A DNA stretch of 64,000 nucleotides from Tetmemena sp. SeJ-2015 (Eukaryota > Ciliophora > Spirotrichea > Sporadotrichida > Oxytrichidae). Position 1 is the first letter of the stretch. Each line of letters begins with the position of its first letter. Positions 23,290 to 33,367 of this stretch are shown here, in pieces. A model generated the notes under the pieces. That model was not told the origin of the DNA and ran no database searches. It saw only the letters and a program-made list of their open reading frames with translations. The translations under genes and the position numbers were made by a program. Location: contig JAJKFJ010021287.1 of NCBI GenBank assembly GCA_027382625.1, forward strand, positions 1-64,000, read 5' to 3'.

Positions 23290-24640
23290 ATGGTTAACTT
23301 TCACTATCTACTCTTTAAACAATAATAATGTTTATTTAATATCGTAGTACTTCCAAATTTCAAACCCATAGCTGACTAAATATGTTCAAATGAGTAGTCA
23401 ATAGCTAGAGGCAACAGATATATTTTTGAACCCTCCTATTCTCCCTCTAAATTTGAATCAAGATATGAGAAAAATAACATATTTGGATAATAAATTGGTA
23501 ATTTAATTCTTCTATCTCAACGATATTTAATATCGTAAATTAAGTCTATTTAAGTGTATTCTTCCTTTTCAAAATTTTTCATAAAAATTTTTTAAAAAAT
23601 TTTTAAACTTTTTTAGAGAAAATTTAGCAAAAATGAAACTAGGTTTATTAAATTTGGTATTTTCTCTGGAGAGAAAATCCTGATCATATTCTTTTAAATT
23701 TAGGATAAATTAGAAAAACCCTTAAGAAAATTTTTCTTAAATTTAAAGAATTAATATTTTAAAGGGAATTTAAAATATTTAAGGAAAAATTTAAATTTCA
23801 CATATTTAAAAAGGGTATAGAATTTTTAAAAATTTTAATTTGAAAAGTTCCCTCCCCCAAACCTTCTCGGATAAAACCTTGTAGAGGGAAAAAATTTCTC
23901 AGTCGTTTTTATTTTTTTAAAAAAATAATTTGCTAAAATTTTAAAACTGATTTCAATTTTATTTCCAAAAATATAAAAATTTTTCTTTGGTTAATAATTA
24001 AAATTGCAACCAATTTAAAAAATCCCTTTTTCCTCTTTTGATAATATTTTATTAATTTAAAATAATTCCTTTTAAAACCTTTTTTTAAATTTTGCTTAAG
24101 CAATTTCCTTAAAACGCACTTTCATTTTTAACCCGGAAATTTTTCCCCTTTTGTAGCTCCAGACAAATACTGTGCTGATCTCGACAATTTAGAGTGGGGC
24201 CTTTAAAAATATATTTATTATTTTATTTCTCAAAAAAGTTAATATTACGTAAACCCAAGACTGCACTTCATTCCAAAATCAGTTTGGTTTTTTGCCTACA
24301 GCCACTAAACTAATAATGCCCTATTCCTTAATAAAATTTTAAAATAACAGACAAAAAAAAGCTGCTTCTCTGTCTTTTGAATTTGAGATAAAGATTTGCC
24401 TGTTCTAGGCTAATTTTTGGATCCTAACCTATTTTTAATTTCGATATAAAAGAAACTTTACCCCCAAATAAATTTAAAAAAAGTTCTATCTCTCAAATAG
24501 TTAATAGTTGCTGCATTTCCTAATCTAATTTTTTCGATAATCTAAAAATAAAGAAATGACTTTTTTTAAACCAAAAGGCTTTACTAAAGAGAAAAGATTT
24601 AAGCTATTTCTTTTGATTCAGGAAATTGTGGAAACTTGTT
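23290..24640 (+). repeat. Degraded tandem copy of the following segment
   Basis: Blocks in 24060-24620 match 25140-25870 in order: ttcttttaaaacc, ctgctgatctcga, aacccaagac-tgcact, ccaaaatcagt, taataatgccctat, aaataacagacaaa, aaagatttgcctgtt, gatataaaagaaactttac, ctcaaa-tagttaatagttgctgcat, and aatctaaaaataaagaaatg. The copy lacks many single bases and has inflated homopolymers (long t, a and c runs), which is unlike normal divergence. 23540-24060 has the same texture but was not aligned with confidence. It most resembles an unpolished read joined into the assembly. An old decayed duplication is the alternative. Confidence 0.75.
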
Positions 24641-25185
24641 TAAATAATAGTAATAATATTGGTATTTCTTTAAAAAAAATATTTGCAATTATTTTAATAT
24701 TTCTAGATGATTTATAGTGAGATAAAACTTTGAATTATTTTTAAATTGATAAGATAATATGTAGAGAATTAAAATAAAAAATGAAAAATTGCAATTGGTG
24801 ACAGTTTAAATATGACAGAGTGGTTCGAAGTCGAGCTTGCTTAATAACTTATTAATTACAAAATAAGTTCCCATCCCTCATACCATCCTTCTTGGTTAAA
24901 TACTTGTTGAGGATAGATACTAAATGTAAACTAACAAATCTAGAATTTAATTAAATTTAAAATTGTTTTTATCCTCTAAACTCAATTGGTGCTAACAATT
25001 TTAATACTGATTTGAGTTATCATTCTCCAAATATGATAAATTACTGCTTCTCCTCAGATTTAGAGTCCATTATGAATTTAAAATTCCGCCGATTTCAATA
25101 AAAATCCTTCTATATCTAATCTTCAATTGATATGTTTTGATTCCTGTTAATAAAAATAAATTCTTTTAAAACCATATTTTAAATT

Positions 25186-25531
25186 ATGCTTAAGCTATTT
25201 TCAGCTATCGCACTCCTACTCATCTCTGTAGTAGGGTCGCAGGAAGTGAGTCTGAGTCCCATTGAAACTGTGAACCTCCAGATAAAGACTGCTGCTGATC
25301 TCGAGCAACACCCTTTGCAGAGAGATGCGCGCCCCTTCCTCCAGTACACTCCAGAGGTTATAATTTATTTTTAAAAATGAGGAGCTTCAACAGTGCAATA
25401 CCTGCATCAATGGTTGCTGGATCTACGTAAACCAAGGACCTGCACTTATATAGTGCCAAAATCAGTGTTGGGTTGGAGCTTGCTACGCCTACTGCCACGA
25501 TAACCCAATCTAATAATGCCCTATTTCTTGA
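25186..25531 (+). CDS. Small secreted Cys-rich protein
   Basis: The ATG at 25186 starts a classic signal peptide (MLKLFSAIALLLISVVGSQ) with a probable cleavage after it. An exon of about 57 codons ends at TPE. A 25-nt intron (gttata to aatgag, about 25358-25382) removes in-frame TAA/TGA and joins EELQQCNTC, giving a compact domain with about ten cysteines (CNTC, NGCW, IQCQNQCW, GACYAYC) before the TGA at 25529-25531. The spacing suggests disulfide bonding. Family and role are unknown, and I do not infer toxicity. Its only relative in the window is the degraded copy just upstream. Confidence 0.65.
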
Positions 25532-26070
25532 ATAATTATCAGCGCTGTCTGAAAATAACAGACAAAGAGAAAGCCTGCTTTACTCTGTCGCTTTATAAGA
25601 ATTTGAGATCAAAGATTTGCCTGTTACTAGGGTAGATCATTTAAATGATGATCCTCAATCCTATTTTTAATTTCCGATATAAAAGAAACTTTACTCAGAA
25701 TAAATTTAGAAAAATAGCATTCTATCTCTCAAAATAGTTAATAGTTGCTGCATCATATCCTAATCTGCAATTTAATTCGAGGTAATCTAAAAATAAAGAA
25801 ATGGACTTTTAATCCAAAAAGGCTCTTACTCAAAGAGAAAAGATCAAAGCTATTTCTGTATGAGTTCATCGGAAACTTTGTGGTTTAAATTTGCATTAAA
25901 ACATATATATGACAAATAAATGGTTATAGTGCTCATAAATTACAGCTAGAATAGCCCTACATTTGTTACTGGTGGCGTTCTCCTATGCTCTGCACTTGGA
26001 GGCACATAAAATATTTGCTGAAAAGATAATTATAAGGAGGATAGGAATTATAGAAATAAAGAACTGAATA
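25532..26070. other. Spacer, intact copy of the duplicated segment
   Basis: 540 bp of AT-rich sequence without a coding-like frame. The first roughly 340 bp are the intact counterpart of the degraded copy at about 24290-24620. The remainder is the 5' flank of the aquaporin gene. Confidence 0.4.
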
Positions 26071-26980
26071 ATGGAAGCAGGAAATGTACCCATTGAAACT
26101 AAGTTTGACTTGTTCGTGCTTTTCTGCTTTGAATTCTTCGGTACTGCTATGCTTATTCTTTCAATCATAAATTCATTATATTTTATATTCTTGGAGTAAA
26201 CATGAGCTAAGGGAATCCATTCATAGTTTTAGCTGGAATATTTGCGGCTTGTATTCTTACTGCACGATAGACAGGCGCCCATTTCAATATAGGTCTCACA
26301 TTTGCTGTGCTGATTGTGGAGAATAACTACTCTAAGAAATAGCTCAAGGCTTGCGCTATTTATGTTATTGCTGAACTGACTGGGGGGTTCCTCGGGATGT
26401 TTATAAGTTATGCTTTTCTAGGAAATAAGATAGCTTTCATAAAGCCTAAGGATCTATCTTGGAGCGTCTTTTATGTTATGCTTCTCGAAATCACCTTCAC
26501 ATTTACTATGATGCTTACAATTCTTCACGGAAAAAACGCAAAGCTTTCACTGTTTAGTGATATGGTACCTGGCATCTTTAGTTCTCTGTTTGCAATCTAC
26601 TTTGGAATTGGATGTATTGGAAAGCTAAACTTCATAAAGCGTGAAATCAAATTGCATAAATGAGTGTTAATTTAAGTGGGGCTGTAATGAACTGCGGCCA
26701 AGGATTAAATATGCTGATCTTTGGAGCTATTGCTCTTGATGATTACTCAGTAATAAGATTTTTGCCAGCCTATTTCTTCGGACCTTTGTTCGGAGCCTTG
26801 CTGGCTGGAGTTTTTGTAAGATTTGTGGCACTCAGATTCTTGCCTGATCCAATAATTATTTAGTCTGAGGATCTCCGAAAATCAACACAATCGCCTAGAA
26901 ACTTTTCGCCACATCAGAGCCAGTATCGAATAGGAACTATTGATTCTTATGGCAAAAAGTCTTTTCTTCTTGCAGATTGA
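26071..26980 (+). CDS. Unorthodox aquaporin (MIP family)
   Basis: A six-helix membrane channel of the water/glycerol channel family. Visible segments are TM1 (FCFEFFGTAMLIL), TM2 (FIVLAGIFAACILTA), loop B with GAHFNIGLT in place of GxxxNPAVT, TM3 (YVIAELTGGFLGMF), TM4 (VMLLEITFTFTMML), TM5 (FSSLFAIYFGIGCIG), loop E with SGAVMNCGQGLN, and TM6 (FLPAYFFGPLFGALL). Both NPA boxes are altered (N-I-G and N-C-G), as in divergent aquaporins, so pore selectivity cannot be predicted. Two breaks (about 26190 and 26655) are each cured by one added base. A Ser/Arg-rich cytoplasmic tail ends at TGA 26980. It lies 5' of a truncated paralogue. Confidence 0.8.
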
Positions 26981-27137
26981 TAGAGAAGAATCAATCATAT
27001 TAAGAACATCTTGAATTAAACGATAAGTCTATAAAATCTATAAAATATCCACTAGCTAAGCCGATAATCCGAGTCTATGAAATAATATGATATATCTTAT
27101 TTTAATTTGCTAATTTTAAATTTTGCTATTTATTTAG

Positions 27138-27944
27138 ACACATTCACAGGAGCTCATTTAAACTTCAGCGTCACTCTTGGCTTATACATAATGAACGAAA
27201 CTCATCGCAAGCATTTGAGGAGCCAAATACCTATATACTTCGCTTCAGCAATTCTCGGTGGTTATTGTGGCAGTGCTTTTACCTACTACATGCTGGGGCC
27301 TTATTACTTCAAGGTTTTGATACCTATTGCAACTAATTATTCAAGCTTTTACGTTCTTTTCATTCAGACATTTTATACATCTATGTTTCTGATTGTTGTG
27401 TTTCATTGCTGCCATTACAAGCTTATATTTATAAACACTTTGTTTTAAGTAAAAGTTTGAGCTTTCTCTGATTAATGACATGGTGATGGGCTCTATATGT
27501 TGTGGTATCGCTCTATACTTTACTGCTGTGTGTTGTAACTTCACAACTAGCAATATCAACAGCCCTATTTTAGCAATTGTGAATCTGACTTTTTCTTCAT
27601 GGGTTTATGGGAATGCTGACTTCATGCAGTTCCTTCCTTCCTATGTCATAAGTGGCCTATTAGGAGCAGTGATAGCTGCCAAATTCACTAAGTTCTGCGC
27701 AGATTAGGTCAAATATGATGAGTTTGGGTAGGAGGTATTCACTAATCCTCTTGATGTTAATTTCAAATTACTTCTTCAATTTTTATAGATGCGTCAGTTA
27801 ATTAAGTAGCAAAGCTCCACTAGTACCACCACTACAATACATTTATAGAAGAGAACAACAACAATCTATCCTACAACTAAAATATACAGCGAGAAGATTC
27901 CTACTTCCAATTTCAAAACCACAACACTCTCAATCATATTATGA
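27138..27944 (+). CDS. Aquaporin-like gene lacking its 5' part
   Basis: Sequence begins after a splice acceptor-like tatttag at 27137, inside loop B (FTGAHLNFSVTLGLYI). TM3 (YFASAILGGYCGSAF), TM4, TM5 (MGSICCGIALYFTAV), a loop E remnant (SNINSPILAIVN) and TM6 (FLPSYVISGLLGAVIAA) follow. The tail is Thr/Lys-rich and joined over a 32-nt intron (gttaat to ttatag, about 27752-27783). TM1, TM2 and a start codon are not found in the 157 bp left after the upstream aquaporin stop. One frame break is present near 27445-27460. This is either a truncated paralogue, a gene whose first exon lies elsewhere, or a misjoin. Confidence 0.65.
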
Positions 27945-27968
27945 AAATTGCTCAAATTATTATCTAAT

Positions 27969-28229
27969 ATGAACAATCAAACTTACAATTATCCTCAAAA
28001 GCATCCTAATTTGCTTAGTTTCGATGCTACTCCTAAAAATTTTCCTGCTTCTTCTTATGGAGAAGGGTTCATTCCAAATCATGCCAGCATCTAAAGTTAA
28101 AAATCCCAATCGAATCTAAAAATGTCAAGAAGTTTTAGCATGCTGCCTTAGAACATGAGCATCTTAGAGTGGAATTTATAAAGAGAAAAGTTAAAGCAAA
28201 TGGAGGGAAGCTATGTCTAGTATTGCTGA
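27969..28229 (+). CDS. Small unassigned ORF (86 aa)
   Basis: ATG 27969 to TGA 28229 gives a Ser/Asn/Pro/Gln-rich peptide (MNNQTYNYPQKHPNLLSFDA) with several UAR glutamines. It begins 25 bp after the aquaporin 2 stop codon. Composition is coding-like, but no domain is visible, and it could be a last exon of the preceding gene if an intron removes that stop. 28230-28617 is AT-rich and shows no gene. Confidence 0.35.
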
Positions 28230-28617
28230 AAATAATATTTGTCCTATGCTTAACTTCACTTCTCTACATTCACTTTACTCCCTTATTTCATTTAAATTCA
28301 CATTACTTAAATCCTATTCCTAGATATAGAAATTATATTTATTTTAAGGATGCTTAAATAATTGTTTACAAAAATATAAGCATTTAATTTTTCGCGAATT
28401 GTGCTGATATTGTAACTTTATATTAAGTCAGTACTTTATTTGACTTTGAGATTATAAAGTAATTTAATTAAAATTGATATAAAAAGTAAATATGCTTGTC
28501 TCTCTTCGCAAATATTATTATTGACTTAACTTAAATGCATGATGAATAAGAATTTGTCATTTTAATTTTGTTTGAAATAGATTGATATTCTTACATTTAA
28601 AAATAGTTTTGACAAGA

Positions 28618-29771
28618 ATGGACTGTCTTTTCAATTTGCAAATTCCTAAGTCTTCTCCTGAAAGATTTATAATCAGACCCTCAGGTAAGAAGATAAACCA
28701 AGAATAGCTAAAATTAATTCAAGCCTAACCTATGTATAACTGTAATTTTTAGGAAAGACGTTCGTGACTGGAGTAGCTTCTAGTTACTCTTACAAATATA
28801 ATCCTAAGTATCTAAAGTTTCACATTCAACCAGAGGAATTAGAATAATATTTTTAATTCAGGAGCATGATCATGAGCCTCAACGAGACTCTTTTCTCTTA
28901 CTGGCCCTGCCCTCTCTGTTTTTATATTGGCTACATATTTTGCCCTATCAGCTGCGGTAAGTAATCCTAAATCTTCTTTTACTAAGCAAATTGAACTTCA
29001 AGATTAATGGTTATGACCAAAAGGATTAATTTATTCTGAGTCAGAAGACATTTGAATAACAATTTATTTTTAGGGTTTAGCTTTTTGATGCCACAGTAGT
29101 GCATCAGAGATGCTGAAGAGGCTATTGAGAGTTGGGTTGTCTATTAAACAAGCATAAATTCAAACACAGAGGAATGCGACTCAACTATGTGAAATAGTGC
29201 TCTACTTCTTGGGTAAGTTACATTATACATTACATTCTGGTAAAATATTTGGTCAATACAACCTAATTTAACACTTTCTCCTCATCAAAATTATAGATAG
29301 AGTTGTACCTGGAAACCCCAGCAGATGGGTTCGACAGTGAAGAAGATATTGGCTCAAAGAAAAAGAAAAAGAAGAAGAATAAAGGTGCTACAGGCTCGTT
29401 GGGCACTTAGTCAGCAAATAAGCAACATTTTGAGTTTAATATGTCTATTTAATGAATGTTGAGCTGGAGCTGAGTGAATAGCCATCTAGTGAACATAATA
29501 GGATAAGCTCATCTGAGAAAGCCTAGCTGCCATCAAGAAAAAAAGCTAGAAAGTCTGTATCTTCCAATCAAGTGGGACTTAAAAACACAATGATGGTGGT
29601 GGTAGCTATAACTAAGTAGATGACAGCAAAGATTACGATGAGATGCACGATGATGACGATGAAGAAGACCCAGAAGATTTGGATGGAATCCCTCGAGATT
29701 TGGGGAGTGATTCTATATTCTAATCTATAGATTTTACCCCTTCTAATACGATTGACAGTTCTAAGAGTTGA
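28618..29771 (+). CDS. ERF4/Golgin-A7-like protein with acidic tail
   Basis: ATG 28618 opens exon 1 (MDCLFNLQIPKSSPERF). An intron with gtaaga...tttttag joins KTFVTGVASSYSYKYNPKYL. A Cys-rich hydrophobic block follows (YWPCPLCFYIGYIFCP), then an intron and RDAEEAIESWV, a second intron and IELYLETPAD, a Lys run, and a long Asp/Glu/Ser tail (DDSKDYDEMHDDDDEED). The order of a short helical N-region, a Cys/hydrophobic patch and a DAE/LN helix before a final beta-strand recalls the ERF4/GOLGA7 subunit of Ras palmitoyltransferase. This is a tentative family inference. A break at about 29598-29602 is cured by one added A. Tail function is unknown. Confidence 0.4.
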
Positions 29772-29806
29772 ATTTTAAACAACACATTAATTTTTTAAGC
29801 ATTTTC

Positions 29807-30995
29807 ATGATGAGAAGAGTAGCTGATAAATTTATCAATCTAAAATATGATAAAAGAAATAAGTTTAAAATGCTCTGCTTCTTGATGTGCTGCTTCAATA
29901 TAGCTTGCACAAAAGTAACTCTTATGGTGTTTAGCGTCCTCACTATTGTAATCATTCATTTAATTAGGCACTTAATAATCTTGATAATTTTTAGCTTGCT
30001 GGAGGTGCAAATATTTGGCTTGCCTTTCAGATAAAAAATTCGGTACTTTGGGACACATTGACAGGTGATCTAACTGAAGGGACTGACTATAAATTCATAA
30101 CCTTCTTGACAGTGCTTTGTATGGCTTCTTTCAACATAGCTGTGGGAATATTTGGATTCTTCACTGCTAAATACTCTAACAAAGTTTGCATATGCTTAGT
30201 AAGATATTCAACACCTTTTAATGTTGATTGATAGTTCTCACTATGCTCATTCCTCTGCTTTGCTTTCTTTGCAGGCGTGGGTATTTTATTTCTGCTTGTG
30301 AAAGGTAACTTTTGTTAAATTTAATTATGAATAGCAAGCGAAAGCAACATCATCTCGACCTATTGCAATGGAGGATTCCCAAGTACTAACAACTTATTAT
30401 TCCATGTTTAATTTCAACATCGTTCAAGATCTAAATAATCTAATCCACAATTTTATAAGAACAAAGATTGATATAGTTTAGTGTACAGACTTGATGAAGT
30501 GCAGTATAAATACATAGACAAATACATGTGTACTTCATACTGCCCCTGCCCAAAACTTGATCCTTCCCTATGGCAACTTAGATCCTCAGAATTAACTTTA
30601 TTTTAAATTATTCCAAATTGTCGGCTAAAGTTTAAACTGGAAGTACAACTACTTTTGAATCATGCTACACAAGTCTGGTAAAGAGTGGAGTGATTAAGAC
30701 TCAAATAAGTAGCACCATGCTCACTTTCTTGAAGACTTTAGAGTAGGAAAATTCCTGCTAGGGACTTTGCAAGCAGCCTCTCTTCTGGTTTTATAACAGC
30801 GTTACTTTGTAACTTCTTTTTACTGACTAAACATTTTATAGGGGTATTCCCACCAGTAATTGCAGGAAAGCAATCAGCAATTACTTTGACAGCAGCTTCA
30901 AAAATGTAGGAATATCGTTTATAATCACAGGAGGAGCGATATTCCTAGTATTTAACGTTTAATACGGATTTTGGTTCAGAGGTCAAAAGAATTGA
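29807..30995 (+). CDS. Tetraspanin-like four-helix membrane protein
   Basis: Starts MMRRVADKFINLKYDKRNK with a basic N-terminus before TM1 (MLCFLMCCFNIACTK). An intron (gtaactc to tttttag) then leads to GGANIWLAFQI, TM2 (FLTVLCMASFNIAVGIFGFF) and, after another intron, TM3. The large loop holds paired cysteines (TYCNGG, MCTSYCPCP, SCYTSL, SCQGLCKQP, NCRKA). TM4 (GISFIITGGAIFLVFNVQY) ends at TGA 30995. Four helices with a Cys-rich loop between TM3 and TM4 is the tetraspanin plan, though the animal CCG motif is absent. Such proteins organise membrane complexes; the partner here is unknown. Introns are short, with frames readable on both sides. Confidence 0.6.
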
Positions 30996-31049
30996 GCGAG
31001 AATAGAACTATTTTTAGATTTTTCACATTTATTTCATGATTGTAAACCA

Positions 31050-33203
31050 GCTTATAGTGAAATGAGATTATTGGAGCGAGTGTTCTTAATTTCGATATAG
31101 GTGGATAAACCAGATTATTGCAGTAATCAACAGGCAAGAGTCTTAAGTGATAGAAGAGAAAGTAGTTCAGATAGCTAAGAGATATCCACAAGCTCTCTTT
31201 TATCCTTTCAAAGTTATTGAGTCCAACACTCAAGTAAATGTACTGGATGCAGAAATTCAAAAGACCCAACTCTTTACAAAGCTAAGCAAGTTCTTTGAGA
31301 AGTCTTTCAGAAATCTAAATGCCTGGGTAGAGGCTTTAGATGGACTTGTCTATCCCGAGCATAGATATAAATATTGGTATTAGATACTAGGAGACTTACT
31401 TGAAAGTGCCACTAATGAAGATGACCCCAAAGTTATCCCGAAACAAAAGATCAAGGAGATAGTGTAAATGATGATTTACGACTTGATTCAAACCAATAAG
31501 ACCATGGTTGGTGATAGAATAGGATCTTCACAATGTTGAAATTTGTTCTATTGATTATCTTATAACAGAAAGTTTGCTGAGAAGTGGGAGAAGTAATTTA
31601 CAAAGTGCTTTGGGCCTGAAGCAGCTAATATTGACAAACTCAATTTCAAGCAGATACTTAACTTGATTGGACAGTTTTCCTAGAAAGTAAGTGAGACTAG
31701 TGGCCAGTTAGGATAGGGCTATGAAAAAGTTTCAACTTTCAGCGAATGGCTGGATGGCTTAGATATAAATGACTTCTACAACCCTTATGAATACATCGAG
31801 CTCCCAGGCCAATATGAGGGACTAAAATCAGAGCCTTTAGTTGAGAAGAATGTCAAAATTTATTTCATAATTGATAAATTGCTAGTGTAAGAAAGACTCT
31901 CCTTATCTTAGGCTCAATAAGAAGGCCTAAGCGATTGACTGTTCATGGATCAAATGAAAAAGACTATCATTTGTTGGTGAAAGGAGGTGAGGACTTAAGG
32001 CTTGATCAGAGAGTACAGCAGCTATTCCAAATTATGAACAGCATTTTCAAGGACGATGCTTAATGCTAGAATAGAGATCTCTACATTAAGATATTTAAGG
32101 TCGTTCCAATCACCAACAGGCTAGGAACTCTCGAGTGGGTGGATGATACTGAGCCTATGAAAAATATAGTTAATAGAGAGCATATGCGAGTTGAAGGAGG
32201 TAAAGATCTAAATCAAAGTAGAGCATTAGCTGAGAGAAGAAAATGGCTTAAGGCAAGTGTTCCTGGTAATTAAAAGAAAGACAACATAGCTGAGCAACAT
32301 CTACAACTCCTTGGGGTAAGTTTGCAATCTTGTAATTCAATATTTTAGTGTGAGGAGAAAATTGTCTCAGAAGGCTTCAATCGTCATAAGGACGCCATGC
32401 CATGGTACCTCCTTAGAAATGGACTCGAAAATCTTTGCTTGACATCTTCAGCTTTCCTGGCTATTAAGAACCAGTTTACCAAATCTCTTGCAACATTTTC
32501 AATCGCTTCATATCTAATTGGAATAGGTGATCGCCACTTAGAGAACTTCTTGATTGACACTTCAGATGGTGAAATCCTAGGAATCGATTTTGGAATAGCG
32601 TTTGGGTCAGGTGCTCAACTTGGAATACCCGAATTGATGCCCTTCAGACTTACTTAATAAATAGAGGGCGTAATAGCTCCTCACCCCCTGGATGGAGTTT
32701 ATAAGCAAACTATGGTTCATGTGCTAACTGCCTTAAAGAAAAGAAGAAGTCTCATTTTAGACACTTGTGAGATCTTTGTTAAGGAGCCACTACTAGATTG
32801 GGTAAAGGATGCTAAATTAAAGTAGAAGCCTTAGGCTAATCAGGATAATGATAACCCTATAAGCGGAGTTTCAGATTCTCTGATTAGTTAATACGAGGAA
32901 GAGCTACAGGAACTTGCCTGGTATCCTAGGAAAAAGATAGAGATTGTTAAGGATAAACTGCAAGGATTGCACCCAGTCAAGATTTTAGCTAAAGAGCTCA
33001 AGGACTCGAAACACGAACGCAGACCTTATGTAAAGACTATACTCAGGGCTATAGAAGGAGGAGAAGGTTCAACAAGGCACCAGTTGCTGAAATAACGCAA
33101 GAGATATTTAGAGGTAGATGAGTATGTGGAATGTCTCATAGAGCAAGCTAGAGATCCAAATATCCTAGGAAGAACTTGGATTGGTTGGAGCCCTTATGTG
33201 TGA
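31050..33203 (+). CDS. PRKDC: DNA-PKcs homologue, C-terminal kinase part only
   Basis: The sequence encodes the end of a PIKK kinase: a FAT-region start (YRWINQIIAVINR, KRYPQALFYPFKVIES), the pre-kinase part, RRPKRLTVHGSNEKDYHLLV, the ATP-site block KGGEDLRLDQRVQQLFQIMN, catalytic GIGDRHLENFLID (equivalent to GDRHxxN) and IDFGIAFGSG, activation-loop PELMPFRLT, FVKEPLLDW, and a FATC end, ARDPNILGRTWIGWSPYV, which is the DNA-PKcs type. An intron of 33 nt (gtaagt to attttag) sits near 32316-32348. A frame change also occurs near 31540-31570. DNA-PKcs acts with Ku in end joining, and in ciliates the family is linked to DNA-elimination repair. The first roughly 3,400 residues expected for the family are absent here: the fragment begins about 55 bp after the tetraspanin stop. 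Confidence 0.88.
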
Positions 33204-33367
33204 TTAAATTCATTCTTTAATTCAATTTAGCAAGTTTTAATTTTAATTAACATTTTCTATACTTCTTTATTCAAAACTAAAAAACTCTTAAGCAAGAAAC
33301 GAAGAAATTATTTGTGCGAAGAGATTAATTAAAGGATATTTTATTTAAAGATTATTGTATCCTGGAA

